From contig CAMNST010000014.1 of assembly GCA_946555465.1 (NCBI GenBank), forward strand, positions 1-64,000: a stretch of DNA of 64,000 nt, given 5' to 3'. The notes below the pieces were generated by a model, which did no database searches, was not told the DNA's origin, and saw only the letters and a list, made by a program, of their open reading frames with translations. The first letter of the stretch is position 1, and the number at the start of each line of letters is the position of its first letter. Shown piece by piece: positions 24,034-32,105 of the stretch. Both the position numbers and the translations under genes were made by a program. The stretch comes from an uncultured Clostridia bacterium (GTDB lineage: Bacteria > Bacillota > Clostridia > Oscillospirales > Acutalibacteraceae).

Positions 24034-24710
24034 ATTATATAGATATTGCCTTTCTGGTGATTGCCGCTGTAATGATTTTGCTTGGTGCAAAAAGAGGATT
24101 TCTGGTGTCAATGCTTAATGTTTTAAAATATATTGTGGCTGTGCCGGCTGCTTATTACGCATCTGATTCCTGCAGCGAAGTGATATATGATAAGTATCTG
24201 AGCCAATATGTTCAGAAAAAAGTGGAAGAAAAATTAAGCAGTGCCGATACACTTAACGAATTAATAAACAGTTTGAAAGAAAGTGCCGAGTCAATTTCGT
24301 CTGTTTTTCCTGAGTACACGGATTTATCAAATCTTAACAATCTGACAGGAGAGCGTTTGCGTGATTATATATGTATTGATATTATCCGTCCTCTGTCCCT
24401 AATTGTTATCAGTTTAGTTGTATTTTTGCTCGTTCTGATTTTTGTATTGGTTATTGCTAATATAATTATACATATTTTTAAGCAGCACAGAAAAAATGCC
24501 GATGAAAAAAACGGCAGGGGTATGCTTTCAATAACCAACGGCCTACTCGGTGCTTTGTTCGGACTTGTTAAATCGGTAATATTTTTGCTTGTTGTCTGTA
24601 TGGTTTTTGAATATGCTGCAAGTCTTGCAGGCAGTTCAACTTCTTTTTATCAACAGGTTGAAAGCAGCCGTATAATAGAATTTGTAAATACCTATAATCC
24701 GCTTATTTAG
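24030..24710 (+). CDS. CvpA-family membrane protein
   Basis: 226 residues with four hydrophobic segments (about 3-20, 24-42, 118-146, 172-195). The opening MNYIDIAFLVIAAVMILLGA and the KRGFLVSMLNVLKYIV stretch are characteristic of CvpA/colicin V production-like proteins. In E. coli CvpA affects colicin V release and envelope integrity; here only the family is supported. A long charged loop lies between the second and third segments. It is the second of a coupled pair with the DUF5711 gene and precedes pgsA by ten bases. Confidence 0.8.
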   Translation: MNYIDIAFLVIAAVMILLGAKRGFLVSMLNVLKYIVAVPAAYYASDSCSEVIYDKYLSQYVQKKVEEKLSSADTLNELINSLKESAESISSVFPEYTDLSNLNNLTGERLRDYICIDIIRPLSLIVISLVVFLLVLIFVLVIANIIIHIFKQHRKNADEKNGRGMLSITNGLLGALFGLVKSVIFLLVVCMVFEYAASLAGSSTSFYQQVESSRIIEFVNTYNPLI

Positions 24711-24720
24711 GAGGTAGAAT

Positions 24721-25350
24721 ATGAGCGATTTAAAAAAAACTGTTAATGAACTTTTTGAAGGCTGGAACACAATTCCAAACTGGCTTTCGTTTTTGAGAAT
24801 TGCGTTAATTCCCGTTTTTGTTGTTTTGTTTTTGAAGGGATATGTTTTAGCCGCTGTTATTGTTATGGCATGTGCTGCGATTACAGATTTGTTTGACGGC
24901 AAAATCGCAAGAAAATTTAATCAGGTTTCAAATCTTGGCAAACTTCTTGATCCGATTGCTGATAAACTTTCACAGATGGCGATTGTTATTGTTCTCATTG
25001 TAACTTACTGGGATAATGCAATAAGATATCTGTTTATGTTTTTTATTCTTAAAGAAATCATTATGCTGTTAGGCGGTGCAATTCTGCTTTCAAAAGGTAT
25101 GCGTCCTACTGCAGCCGAAATCTGGGGCAAAGTTGCAACAACCATTTTCTATATCGGAATGATTATTCTTCTTGCTCTCGGAGAAAACGGAGCGCTCTGT
25201 CCGTATCTCAATGATTTCTGCCTTCCGGGTGTTGTAACATGGATTATAGTTGCCGTTGCAGCAGCAGCAACGCTTATATCTCTGCTTGGATACGCTCCGG
25301 GATTTATTCGTCAGATAAAAGAAAACAAGCAAAGTAATAAGCAAAAATAA
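24721..25350 (+). CDS. pgsA: CDP-diacylglycerol-glycerol-3-phosphate 3-phosphatidyltransferase
   Basis: 209 residues. It makes phosphatidylglycerol phosphate, the first committed step to anionic lipids. The CDP-alcohol phosphotransferase motif is complete: DGKIAR, then eight residues, Gly, three, Asp, three, Asp (near 60-83). Five or so membrane segments surround it. The N-terminus (LFEGWNTIPNWLSFLRIALIPVFVV) is standard. AGGAGG precedes the ATG. It is the last gene of the block starting at ruvC, and a 71-base gap follows. Confidence 0.95.
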   Translation: MSDLKKTVNELFEGWNTIPNWLSFLRIALIPVFVVLFLKGYVLAAVIVMACAAITDLFDGKIARKFNQVSNLGKLLDPIADKLSQMAIVIVLIVTYWDNAIRYLFMFFILKEIIMLLGGAILLSKGMRPTAAEIWGKVATTIFYIGMIILLALGENGALCPYLNDFCLPGVVTWIIVAVAAAATLISLLGYAPGFIRQIKENKQSNKQK

Positions 25351-25421
25351 TTTTTAAACAAATATTTTTAATATTATGTTTAAATTATGTAATATAACCA
25401 ACCATTCTAAGAGGTGATGTA

Positions 25422-27737
25422 ATGAAACAGCAAATGTGCTCCCGATGCGGTGAAAGACCTGCAGTTATTTTTATCCAGAAAATGGATGGAGATAAGGCTG
25501 TTCCGGAGGGACTTTGTATAAAATGCGCAAGGGAAATGAATATAGGTTCAATTAATCAGATGATTGATAAGATGGGAATTTCCGATGAAGAACTTGAAAT
25601 GGCTTCTGAGCAGATGGCTAATTTTATGGAAAATATGGGCGATTTCGATTTTGGAAACTTAGGTGAGATGTTCAATCCCGAAAATATGGACGGTGCTCAA
25701 ACTATGCCGTTTTCACAACTTTTCGGCGGCGGTGAACTCAGTCCGTCAAATCATTCCGACGATTCAAATTCAAAAGGCTCAAAAAGACGCTCAAAGCGCC
25801 CTAAAAAGAATTCTCAGGATGAATCAAGAAAATTCCTTAACACATATTGTAATAATCTTACAGACCGTGCCAAAGAGGGGAAAATTGATAATATAATCGG
25901 AAGAGAAAATGAAATTTCACGCGCCATTCAGATTCTTTGCAGAAGAACAAAAAACAATCCTTGTTTAATCGGTGAGCCGGGTGTGGGCAAAACTGCAATC
26001 GCAGAAGGTCTTGCTATCCGAATTGCCAAAGGTCAGGTTCCTGCAAGGCTTGCCGATAAAGAAATCTATTTGCTTGACTTAACTGCCCTTGTAGCCGGCA
26101 CTCAGTTCAGAGGTCAGTTTGAGGGCAGAATCAAGGGCCTTGTTGATGAGGTTAAGCACGAGGGAAATATTATTCTTTTCATTGATGAGGTTCATAACCT
26201 TGTGGGTACAGGTGACTCAGAAGGAACAATGAATGCTGCCAATATTTTAAAGCCGGCACTGTCAAGAGGCGAGATTCAGGTTATCGGTGCAACAACATTT
26301 AACGAATACCGAAAATATATTGAAAAAGACGCTGCACTTGAAAGAAGATTCCAGCCGATTAAAATTGAAGAACCCTCTATTGATGATGCTTACAGAATGC
26401 TGCTTGGCATAAAAGAGTATTATGAAGATTATCACAGAGTAAAGATTTCCGATTCTCTTGTATATCGTGCAGTAACCATGTCTGAACGCTTTGTAACGGA
26501 CCGCTATCTGCCGGATAAGGCTATTGACCTTCTTGATGAAGGCTGTACGTGTGCTAATCTCAGAAACCCTGCTATAAGCGAATATCAGATTAGTCTTGAC
26601 AGAAAAAAACTTCTTGAAGAAAATATTGAAAAACTTTCTTCACCTGAAGAAAATGATACGATTGATTATGAACTTATAACAAAAATCAAAGGCGAAATTA
26701 TTCAGTTGGATTCTTCACTTAAAGAACTTGAAGAAAAGGCAAAAGATAATCAGGTGCTTGAATCAGACCTTGCCAAGGTTATTTCATTATGGACCGGAAT
26801 ACCTGCTACGAAAATTGAAGAGAATGATATCAAAAAGTTAGCATCTCTTGAAGATGAACTGAAAGCAAATATAATCGGTCAGGATGAGGCGATTGAAAAA
26901 GTTTCAAACGCAGTAAGACGCGGCAGAGTTCAGATCAGTCCGAAAAAGAGACCTCAGTCATTTATTTTTGTAGGCCCTACGGGCGTAGGTAAAACAGAAC
27001 TTGTAAAAAGACTTGCAGATGCTCTTTTCGACAGTCCTGATAATCTTATAAGGCTTGATATGTCTGAATTTATGGAAAAATTCAGCGTTTCAAGAATAAT
27101 TGGTTCTCCTCCGGGCTATGTCGGCTACGATGATGCCGGTCAACTCACTGAAAAGGTCAGAAGAAAACCATACAGTGTAATTCTTTTTGATGAAATTGAA
27201 AAGGCTCATAAAGATGTTCTCAACATTCTCTTACAGATTCTTGACGAAGGCAGAATAACAGATGCCCAGGGCAGAACTGTTAATTTTGAGAATACTGTTA
27301 TTATTATGACTTCAAATGCAGGCTCAACTGATTCAGCCTCACTCGGTTTTAATAAATCGGCAGGGGATATTAATGCTGAAGTCACAATGAAAGCACTCGA
27401 AAGATTTCTCCGTCCGGAATTTCTCGGCAGGGTTGATGAAATTATTATTTTCAATCAACTTACCCACGGTAACTTTGAAAAAATTGCAAGACTTATGATA
27501 GATGAACTTGTTGAAAGTTTAAAAGATAAAGCAATTTCTTTAACTTATGATGATACCGTGCCTGTATTTCTTGCGAAACAGGCATTTGGTTCTAAAAAGA
27601 ATGCCAGAGGGCTTCGTGATGCGGTAAGAAGGGAAGTTGAAGAGAAACTTGCAAATGCCCTTGTTTTCAGCAATGATGAGAAAATTGAGCGTTTCCACCT
27701 CACTGCAAATGAAAAAATTGAAATAAAAATAAATTAA
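25422..27737 (+). CDS. Clp ATPase with N-terminal zinc finger, ClpE-type
   Basis: 771 residues. Residues 6-35 hold a CX2C-X22-CX2C zinc finger, the hallmark of ClpE, and there is no ClpC-type N-domain. A Met/Asn/Gly- and Ser/Lys-rich linker (about 50-130) follows, longer than in described ClpE proteins (near 700 residues). Two AAA+ modules follow with Walker [10 protein letters not shown] (near 188) and GPTGVGKTE (near 525), separated by a coiled-coil middle domain. SLGFNKS in the second module looks like the ClpP-docking loop, so it should unfold proteins for ClpP. No clpP or ctsR gene and no CtsR box is visible nearby. AGAGGTG precedes the ATG. It is monocistronic, running up to the tRNA promoter. 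Confidence 0.87.
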   Translation: MKQQMCSRCGERPAVIFIQKMDGDKAVPEGLCIKCAREMNIGSINQMIDKMGISDEELEMASEQMANFMENMGDFDFGNLGEMFNPENMDGAQTMPFSQLFGGGELSPSNHSDDSNSKGSKRRSKRPKKNSQDESRKFLNTYCNNLTDRAKEGKIDNIIGRENEISRAIQILCRRTKNNPCLIGEPGVGKTAIAEGLAIRIAKGQVPARLADKEIYLLDLTALVAGTQFRGQFEGRIKGLVDEVKHEGNIILFIDEVHNLVGTGDSEGTMNAANILKPALSRGEIQVIGATTFNEYRKYIEKDAALERRFQPIKIEEPSIDDAYRMLLGIKEYYEDYHRVKISDSLVYRAVTMSERFVTDRYLPDKAIDLLDEGCTCANLRNPAISEYQISLDRKKLLEENIEKLSSPEENDTIDYELITKIKGEIIQLDSSLKELEEKAKDNQVLESDLAKVISLWTGIPATKIEENDIKKLASLEDELKANIIGQDEAIEKVSNAVRRGRVQISPKKRPQSFIFVGPTGVGKTELVKRLADALFDSPDNLIRLDMSEFMEKFSVSRIIGSPPGYVGYDDAGQLTEKVRRKPYSVILFDEIEKAHKDVLNILLQILDEGRITDAQGRTVNFENTVIIMTSNAGSTDSASLGFNKSAGDINAEVTMKALERFLRPEFLGRVDEIIIFNQLTHGNFEKIARLMIDELVESLKDKAISLTYDDTVPVFLAKQAFGSKKNARGLRDAVRREVEEKLANALVFSNDEKIERFHLTANEKIEIKIN

Positions 27738-27751
27738 TTTTAAAAAAGTAC

Positions 27752-27780
27752 TTGACATATCGGCGGTTGTTATGTATAAT
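27752..27780 (+). promoter_or_regulatory. promoter of the Gly-Arg-His-Gln-Lys tRNA cluster
   Basis: TTGACA (27752-27757), a 17-base spacer and TATAAT (27775-27780), an exact consensus, starting 15 bases past the clpE-like stop codon. Confidence 0.92.
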
Positions 27781-27796
27781 AATGACCGTTGCGAAT

Positions 27797-27870
27797 GCGG
27801 GTGTAGTTCAATGGTAGAATCCCAGCCTTCCAAGCTGGTCGTGTGGGTTCGATTCCCATCACCCGCTCCA
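27797..27870 (+). tRNA. tRNA-Gly (anticodon TCC)
   Basis: 74-nt cloverleaf: acceptor GCGGGTG/CACCCGC (the T pairs with A), anticodon stem CCAGC/GCTGG, loop CTTCCAA, T-loop TTCGATT and an encoded CCA. First gene of the cluster. Confidence 0.96.
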
Positions 27871-27873
27871 TAT

Positions 27874-27950
27874 GCGCTGATAGCTCAGCTGGATAGAGCA
27901 ACTGCCTTCTAAGCAGTAGGTCGGGGGTTCGAGTCCCTCTCAGCGCGCCA
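27874..27950 (+). tRNA. tRNA-Arg (anticodon TCT)
   Basis: 77-nt cloverleaf: acceptor GCGCTGA/TCAGCGC, anticodon stem ACTGC/GCAGT, loop CTTCTAA, T-stem GGGGG/CCCTC (one G-U) with T-loop TTCGAGT, and an encoded CCA. Its 3' end, from the G after TTC, is repeated 116 bases downstream. Confidence 0.96.
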
Positions 27951-27961
27951 GCGCTAATGGG

Positions 27962-28079
27962 GATGAGAAACGAAATTCAAAAGTTTTGATTTTATAAAAA
28001 CTTTTGACAGAAAATAGTCCGGTGGACTGTTTTCGCATTGAGAAGAGAGTCCCTCTCAGCGCGCTAGCGCTAGTGAGGA
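27962..28079 (+). repeat. two-hairpin tRNA-tail repeat, copy B
   Basis: The body (27962-28046) opens with GATGAGAAACGAA. Hairpin 1 pairs TCAAAAGTTTT (27977-27987) with AAAACTTTTGA (27997-28007). Hairpin 2 pairs AAAATAGTCC (28011-28020) with GGACTGTTTT (28024-28033) around GGT, and the unit closes with CGCATTGAGAAGA. Then follows a 33-base copy (28047-28079, three mismatches) of the tRNA-Arg 3' end and its flank (27931-27963); here the CCA has become CTA. It has the same plan as copy A at 4239-4345. There is no terminator between tRNA-Arg and this repeat, so it should be transcribed inside the tRNA precursor. Confidence 0.75.
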
Positions 28080-28145
28080 CGAGATGTACGTTCTGAAAAG
28101 TTCCTTTCGGCATACCGGCGTGTAACTAATGTGTTAAATAAATAT

Positions 28146-28223
28146 GGTGGGATTAGTTCAGTTGGTTAGAGCGCCAGTTTGTGGCACTGGAGGTCATCGG
28201 TTCGAATCCGATATCCCACCCCA
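28146..28223 (+). tRNA. tRNA-His (anticodon GTG)
   Basis: Cloverleaf with acceptor GTGGGAT/ATCCCAC, anticodon stem CCAGT/ACTGG, loop TTGTGGC, T-loop TTCGAAT, discriminator C and encoded CCA. The base before the stem (28146) is the G-1 that pairs with the discriminator C, as required for tRNA-His. Confidence 0.96.
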
Positions 28224-28243
28224 CTATTTTTAATTCCCTATAA

Positions 28244-28318
28244 TGGGGAGTAGCCAAGCGGTAAGGCAACGGACTTTGACTCCGTCATGCGTGGGTTCGA
28301 ATCCCGCCTCCCCAGCCA
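28244..28318 (+). tRNA. tRNA-Gln (anticodon TTG)
   Basis: 75-nt cloverleaf: acceptor TGGGGAG/CTCCCCA, anticodon stem ACGGA/TCCGT, loop CTTTGAC, T-loop TTCGAAT and an encoded CCA. Confidence 0.96.
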
Positions 28319-28345
28319 ACTCCCTGAAAATAAAAAATTCAATAT

Positions 28346-28421
28346 GATCCATTAGCTCAGATGGCAGAGCACTTGACTTTTAATCAAGGTGTCCGGGGTT
28401 CGACTCCCCGATGGGTCACCA
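28346..28421 (+). tRNA. tRNA-Lys (anticodon TTT)
   Basis: 76-nt cloverleaf: acceptor GATCCAT/ATGGGTC, anticodon stem CTTGA/TCAAG, loop CTTTTAA, T-loop TTCGACT and an encoded CCA. Last gene of the cluster. Confidence 0.96.
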
Positions 28422-28422
28422 A

Positions 28423-28460
28423 AAAACCTTTGAACAACTTCGGTAGTTCAAAGGTTTTCT
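28423..28460 (+). terminator. terminator of the tRNA cluster
   Basis: A 13-base stem AAAACCTTTGAAC / GTTCAAAGGTTTT with a 10-base loop and a T-rich end, directly after the tRNA-Lys CCA. Confidence 0.88.
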
Positions 28461-28466
28461 TTTACA

Positions 28467-28508
28467 TCATTAAAGCCCTGAGAAGAAGTGCTCAGGGCTT
28501 TAATGATT
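28467..28508. terminator. bidirectional terminator after the YitT gene
   Basis: A 17-base perfect stem, from ATCATTAAAG at 28467 to CTTTAATGAT at 28508, loop AAGAAGTG, overlapping the stop codon of the minus-strand gene. Confidence 0.8.
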
Positions 28509-29406
28509 ATTTATTACTCTCGTTTTTAATTTGGTCAGATCCGAAAATATCTGCAACCTCTGTTATGGATATGTAAGCATTTGGGTCTATGCTGTGAACG
28601 ATTTCGCGCATTTTGCTGACCTGAAATCTGTTTAATACGAAGTAAATCATGGTTTTATCGGAATCTGAATAGTAACCTTTTGCATTGAGAAAGGTGATTC
28701 CGTTTTCAAAAGCAGATGATAATTTTTCGCATATTTCTTCTTGTTTTTCCGTAATGATTATAGCGGATTTTGAACGGTCAAAGCCTTCAATAATAAAGTC
28801 GATTGTTTTTAGTGCTGCACCGTATGTCACGATTGAATAAAGAGGGAGTATCCAACTGTGAATTACAATACCGCAAATAATGTAAAGAATAATATTGTAA
28901 ATCATAACAAACGTTCCGACAGTTATTCCAAGGCGTTTTGCAAAAATAACAGCAAAAACTTCTATTCCGTCCATTGCTCCGCCGTATCTTACGGCAAGAC
29001 CGCTTCCGATACCCGATATAAGTCCTCCGAAAAGTGCACAGAGAAATAAATCGGATTTTGCAAGGGGCGATACTGTGCTTACGTCAATAGGCAGCACATC
29101 CGTGATCAGCCATGCACTGAGTGCGTAAATACCTACAGTGAATACCGAATATATGGTAAATTCTATGCCTTGCTTTTTTAAACCGAATATAAATATAGGA
29201 ATATTAAGAATAATAAGGAAAAAAGAAAGGGGAAGATATTCCGGGGTAACCTGAGACAAAAGTATGGACGTTCCTGAGATTCCGCTGTCATATAATTTGA
29301 CCGGCTGAAGAAAAATTGTTACACCTGCAGCATTAATTATACCTGCAAAAAATAATATAACAAAATTTTTAATTTTTAAATTTTTTAAAAAATTTGGTTT
29401 TTTCAT
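28507..29406 (-). CDS. YitT-family membrane protein (DUF161/DUF2179)
   Basis: 299 residues, taking ATG 29406, which sits behind AGGAAAGG; reading frame continues 12 codons upstream without a ribosome site. Five to six membrane segments fill the first two thirds, with the family motif GLISGIGSGLAVRYGGAMDGIE (residues cover the fourth segment). The soluble DUF2179 domain (about 215-290, IIITEKQEEICEKL, GYYSDSDKTMIYFVLNR) ends the protein. YitT proteins are common in Firmicutes and of unknown transport function. It is monocistronic, convergent with the tRNA cluster and divergent from the isc operon. Confidence 0.88.
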   Translation of the reverse strand: MKKPNFLKNLKIKNFVILFFAGIINAAGVTIFLQPVKLYDSGISGTSILLSQVTPEYLPLSFFLIILNIPIFIFGLKKQGIEFTIYSVFTVGIYALSAWLITDVLPIDVSTVSPLAKSDLFLCALFGGLISGIGSGLAVRYGGAMDGIEVFAVIFAKRLGITVGTFVMIYNIILYIICGIVIHSWILPLYSIVTYGAALKTIDFIIEGFDRSKSAIIITEKQEEICEKLSSAFENGITFLNAKGYYSDSDKTMIYFVLNRFQVSKMREIVHSIDPNAYISITEVADIFGSDQIKNESNK

Positions 29407-29514
29407 AAATTTTTCCTTTCCTGTTTTAATATATTGTACCATTTAATGACTTTTTTGTCTTTTGGGTTTTCTTAATCTTTACAGAAAGTTAACATAGTAA
29501 AATTGCTTATAATA

Positions 29515-29531
29515 CCTATTGACAAAGTAGG
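29515..29531. promoter_or_regulatory. upstream operator candidate at the isc promoter
   Basis: CCTA-N9-TAGG (29515-29518 and 29528-29531), overlapping the -35 box of the isc promoter. The same spaced half-sites recur 35 bases downstream. They resemble Rrf2/IscR-type inverted repeats, but the regulator is not in the window. Confidence 0.55.
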
Positions 29532-29547
29532 AAATTAGTGGTATCAT
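29519..29547 (+). promoter_or_regulatory. promoter of the iscS-iscU-nadA-mnmA operon
   Basis: TTGACA (29519-29524), a 17-base spacer and TATCAT (29542-29547), 27 bases before the iscS ATG. Confidence 0.8.
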
Positions 29548-29570
29548 TGCCTATTAGAAAGGTAGGCAAT
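29546..29570. promoter_or_regulatory. downstream operator candidate at the isc start site
   Basis: ATTGCCTA-N9-TAGGCAAT (29546-29553 and 29563-29570), an 8-base inverted repeat containing the same CCTA-N9-TAGG core as the upstream site. It covers the expected transcription start and the ribosome site. It could also act as an RNA hairpin over the ribosome site. Confidence 0.58.
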
Positions 29571-29574
29571 AAAT

Positions 29575-30750
29575 ATGAAGATTTATGCAGATAATGCTGC
29601 AACAACAAAAATCAGTGATGAAGCACTTGATGTTATGATAAAATCAATGAAAAGCAATTATGCAAATCCATCATCCCTTCATACATTGGGTCAGCAAGCA
29701 AAATCAGAACTTGAAAATGCAAGAGAAATAATTGCTCGATGTATAAATGCATCTCCTAAAGAAATATATTTTACCTCGGGCGGAAGTGAATCGGACAATC
29801 AGGCAATCAGAAGTGCCGCCTATCTTGGAAAGAAAAAAGGCTGCACACATATTGTGTCTTCAAAATTTGAACATCATGCTGTTTTGCATACTCTGAAAGC
29901 CCTTGAAAAAGAAGGTTTTTCTGTTACTCTTGTCAATGTAAATTCAAACGGTGTTATCAAAGCCGATGATGTTGACAAGGCAATCACAGATAAAACATGT
30001 CTTGTTACAATTATGACCGCAAATAATGAAATCGGAACCATTCAGCCGATAGCCGAGATAGGGCGGATCTGCCGTGAAAAAGGTGTTCTTTTCCATACCG
30101 ATGCTGTTCAAGCAGTCGGTCATATCTGTGTTGATGTTGAAAAAATGAATTGTGATATGCTTTCTCTTTCTGCCCATAAGTTCCACGGGCCGAAAGGTGC
30201 AGGCGTTTTGTATGCAAAAAAGGGGATTATACTTAGAAACATTATTGAAGGAGGAGCACAGGAAAGAGGGAAAAGAGCCGGAACAGAAAATTTGCCTGCT
30301 GTTTCCGGTATGGCAGTTGCAATGAGGGAATCGATTGATAAACTTGAAGTAAATGCGAAAAAAATTCTTTCAATGCGTGATTTTCTTATTGATGGATTGA
30401 AAAATATTGAACGAAGCAGAATAAATGGTGATTTGGAGAAAAGCCTTCCCGGTACCTTAAATATGTGTTTTGAGGGCATAGAAGGCGAGAGTTTGCTCCT
30501 TTTGCTCGATTCAAAGGGAATATGTGTTTCAAGCGGTTCTGCCTGTACAAGCGGAAGCCTTGAACCGTCTCACGTGCTGCTTTCTATCGGTGTTCCTGTT
30601 GAGACAGCCCATGGCTCACTCAGAATTTCTTTAAGTGAAAACAATACAATGGAAGAAATGGAATACATCGTAAAATCAGTGAAAGAGGTTGTATCATATC
30701 TTCGTTCAATATCACCTGTGTGGGAAAAAATTATGTCGGAGGAAAAATAA
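29575..30750 (+). CDS. iscS: cysteine desulfurase, NifS/IscS family
   Basis: 391 residues. A PLP enzyme that takes sulfur from cysteine and passes a persulfide to IscU and to MnmA. The PLP lysine is Lys202 in LSAHKFHGPKG and the persulfide cysteine is Cys324 in SSGSACTSG, on the long flexible loop typical of group I (NifS/IscS) enzymes. The opening IYADNAATTKIS is the family start. It leads a four-gene operon with its scaffold, a cluster enzyme (NadA) and a sulfur-using tRNA enzyme (MnmA), which together account for both outlets of the sulfur. It may equally be named nifS. Confidence 0.95.
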   Translation: MKIYADNAATTKISDEALDVMIKSMKSNYANPSSLHTLGQQAKSELENAREIIARCINASPKEIYFTSGGSESDNQAIRSAAYLGKKKGCTHIVSSKFEHHAVLHTLKALEKEGFSVTLVNVNSNGVIKADDVDKAITDKTCLVTIMTANNEIGTIQPIAEIGRICREKGVLFHTDAVQAVGHICVDVEKMNCDMLSLSAHKFHGPKGAGVLYAKKGIILRNIIEGGAQERGKRAGTENLPAVSGMAVAMRESIDKLEVNAKKILSMRDFLIDGLKNIERSRINGDLEKSLPGTLNMCFEGIEGESLLLLLDSKGICVSSGSACTSGSLEPSHVLLSIGVPVETAHGSLRISLSENNTMEEMEYIVKSVKEVVSYLRSISPVWEKIMSEEK

Positions 30751-30752
30751 TT

Positions 30753-31190
30753 ATGTCATTATATTCAGAAAAAGTTATGGACCACTTTACAAATCCGCGA
30801 AATGTTGGTAAAATTGAAAATGCAGACGGTGTCGGTGAAGTCGGCAATGCAAGATGCGGCGATATTATGAAAATATATATCAATGTGTCCGACTCGGGAA
30901 TTATTGAAGATGTTAAATTCAATACTTTCGGCTGTGCTTCTGCCATTGCATCAAGTTCAATGGCAACCGAAATGATAAAAGGTAAGCCCGTTAATGAAGC
31001 GCTTGAACTGACGAATAAAGCGGTTGTTGAGGCTCTCGACGGATTGCCGCCCGTCAAAGTTCACTGTTCCGTTCTTGCAGAAGAGGCAGTCAAGGCTGCC
31101 GTTAAAGATTACTATAATAAAAAAGGCATTGCATATGACCATTCTGTTTTACCTGAGTCGTCATGCTGCAGTTGCTGTGGAGAAAAATAA
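30753..31190 (+). CDS. iscU: iron-sulfur cluster scaffold IscU/NifU-like
   Basis: 145 residues from ATG 30753, behind GGAGG; an upstream in-frame GTG would overlap iscS. The three cluster ligands are Cys35 (GNARCGD), Cys61 (TFGCASA) and Cys105 (VHCSVLA). It has the Asp in the first motif that keeps the cluster labile. The C-terminus carries an extra CCSCCG tail, common in clostridial NifU-like scaffolds and perhaps a metal-transfer site. It starts two bases after iscS and its stop overlaps the nadA start by one base (TAATG). It builds 2Fe-2S or 4Fe-4S clusters using sulfur from IscS. Confidence 0.93.
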   Translation: MSLYSEKVMDHFTNPRNVGKIENADGVGEVGNARCGDIMKIYINVSDSGIIEDVKFNTFGCASAIASSSMATEMIKGKPVNEALELTNKAVVEALDGLPPVKVHCSVLAEEAVKAAVKDYYNKKGIAYDHSVLPESSCCSCCGEK

Positions 31191-32101
31191 TGATAAAAGA
31201 TATTCAGCAAGAGATTATTAAACTGAAAAAGGAAAAAGATATCTGCATCTTGGCACACTGTTATCAGTCACCTGAAATTCTTGAAATTGCCGATTTTACG
31301 GGAGATTCCTTTGCGCTTTCTGTTGAGGCTTCAAAAGTTAAAAACAAAACAGTTATTATGTGCGGCGTACGTTTTATGGCAGAAACTGTTAAGATTTTAT
31401 CGCCCGATAAAACGGTTATACTTTCAAATGGTGATGCCGGATGCCCTATGGCAGAAATGATGGATAAGCAAACGATTGCTCAGGTTAAAGAGCAGTATCC
31501 TGATTATACCGTTGTTGCATATATTAACACTACAAGTACGCTTAAAACAATCTGCGATGTTTGTGTAACATCATCTTCAGCACTGAAGATTTGCAGCAAA
31601 CTTGAAAATGATAATATTCTTTTTATTCCCGACTGCAATCTTGGCAACTGGATTTCAAAACAAATTCCGCAAAAGAATTTTAAACTTTTGAATGGCTGCT
31701 GTCCGACCCATGCAAAAATGAGTGTTAAAGATGTTGAAAAAGCAAAAGCGGCTCATCCTGATGCACTGTTTCTTGTTCATCCCGAATGTACACCTGATGT
31801 TGTTTCTTTGGCGGATTATGTCGGTTCAACAACAGGAATCATGAATTTTGCAAAAGAAAGTGATGCAAAAGAATTTATTATCGGAACAGAAAACAGCATT
31901 GTTTCGCATCTTCAGTTGGAATGCCCCGACAAGCAGTTTTATCCGCTTTCAAAAGACTGCATATGCCATAATATGAAAGCAACAACGCTTGTTGACGTTC
32001 TCAACTGCTGTAAAGGAACTTTCGGCGAGGAAATTATTCTTGATGAAGAAACTTATGCCGGTGCAAAAAGATGTATTGATGAAATGATAAGATTAGGATA
32101 A
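31190..32101 (+). CDS. nadA: quinolinate synthase NadA
   Basis: 303 residues from ATG 31190, which overlaps the iscU stop. It condenses iminoaspartate with dihydroxyacetone phosphate to quinolinate for NAD, using an oxygen-sensitive 4Fe-4S cluster. The opening ILAHCYQSPEILEIADF binds substrate, and cluster cysteines are expected in MCGVRFMAET, HPECTP and DCICHNMKAT. Its usual partners nadB and nadC are absent here, so it seems to have been drawn into the isc operon for its cluster need. MnmA starts four bases after its stop. Confidence 0.95.
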   Translation: MIKDIQQEIIKLKKEKDICILAHCYQSPEILEIADFTGDSFALSVEASKVKNKTVIMCGVRFMAETVKILSPDKTVILSNGDAGCPMAEMMDKQTIAQVKEQYPDYTVVAYINTTSTLKTICDVCVTSSSALKICSKLENDNILFIPDCNLGNWISKQIPQKNFKLLNGCCPTHAKMSVKDVEKAKAAHPDALFLVHPECTPDVVSLADYVGSTTGIMNFAKESDAKEFIIGTENSIVSHLQLECPDKQFYPLSKDCICHNMKATTLVDVLNCCKGTFGEEIILDEETYAGAKRCIDEMIRLG

Positions 32102-32105
32102 TCAT

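Noticed and set aside
28047-28079. Second tRNA-Arg gene
   Set aside because: Same reason as the Ser tail, and the CCA is mutated.
29443-29514. An rrf2/iscR gene upstream of iscS
   Set aside because: The gap is too short and has no coding frame with a helix-turn-helix.
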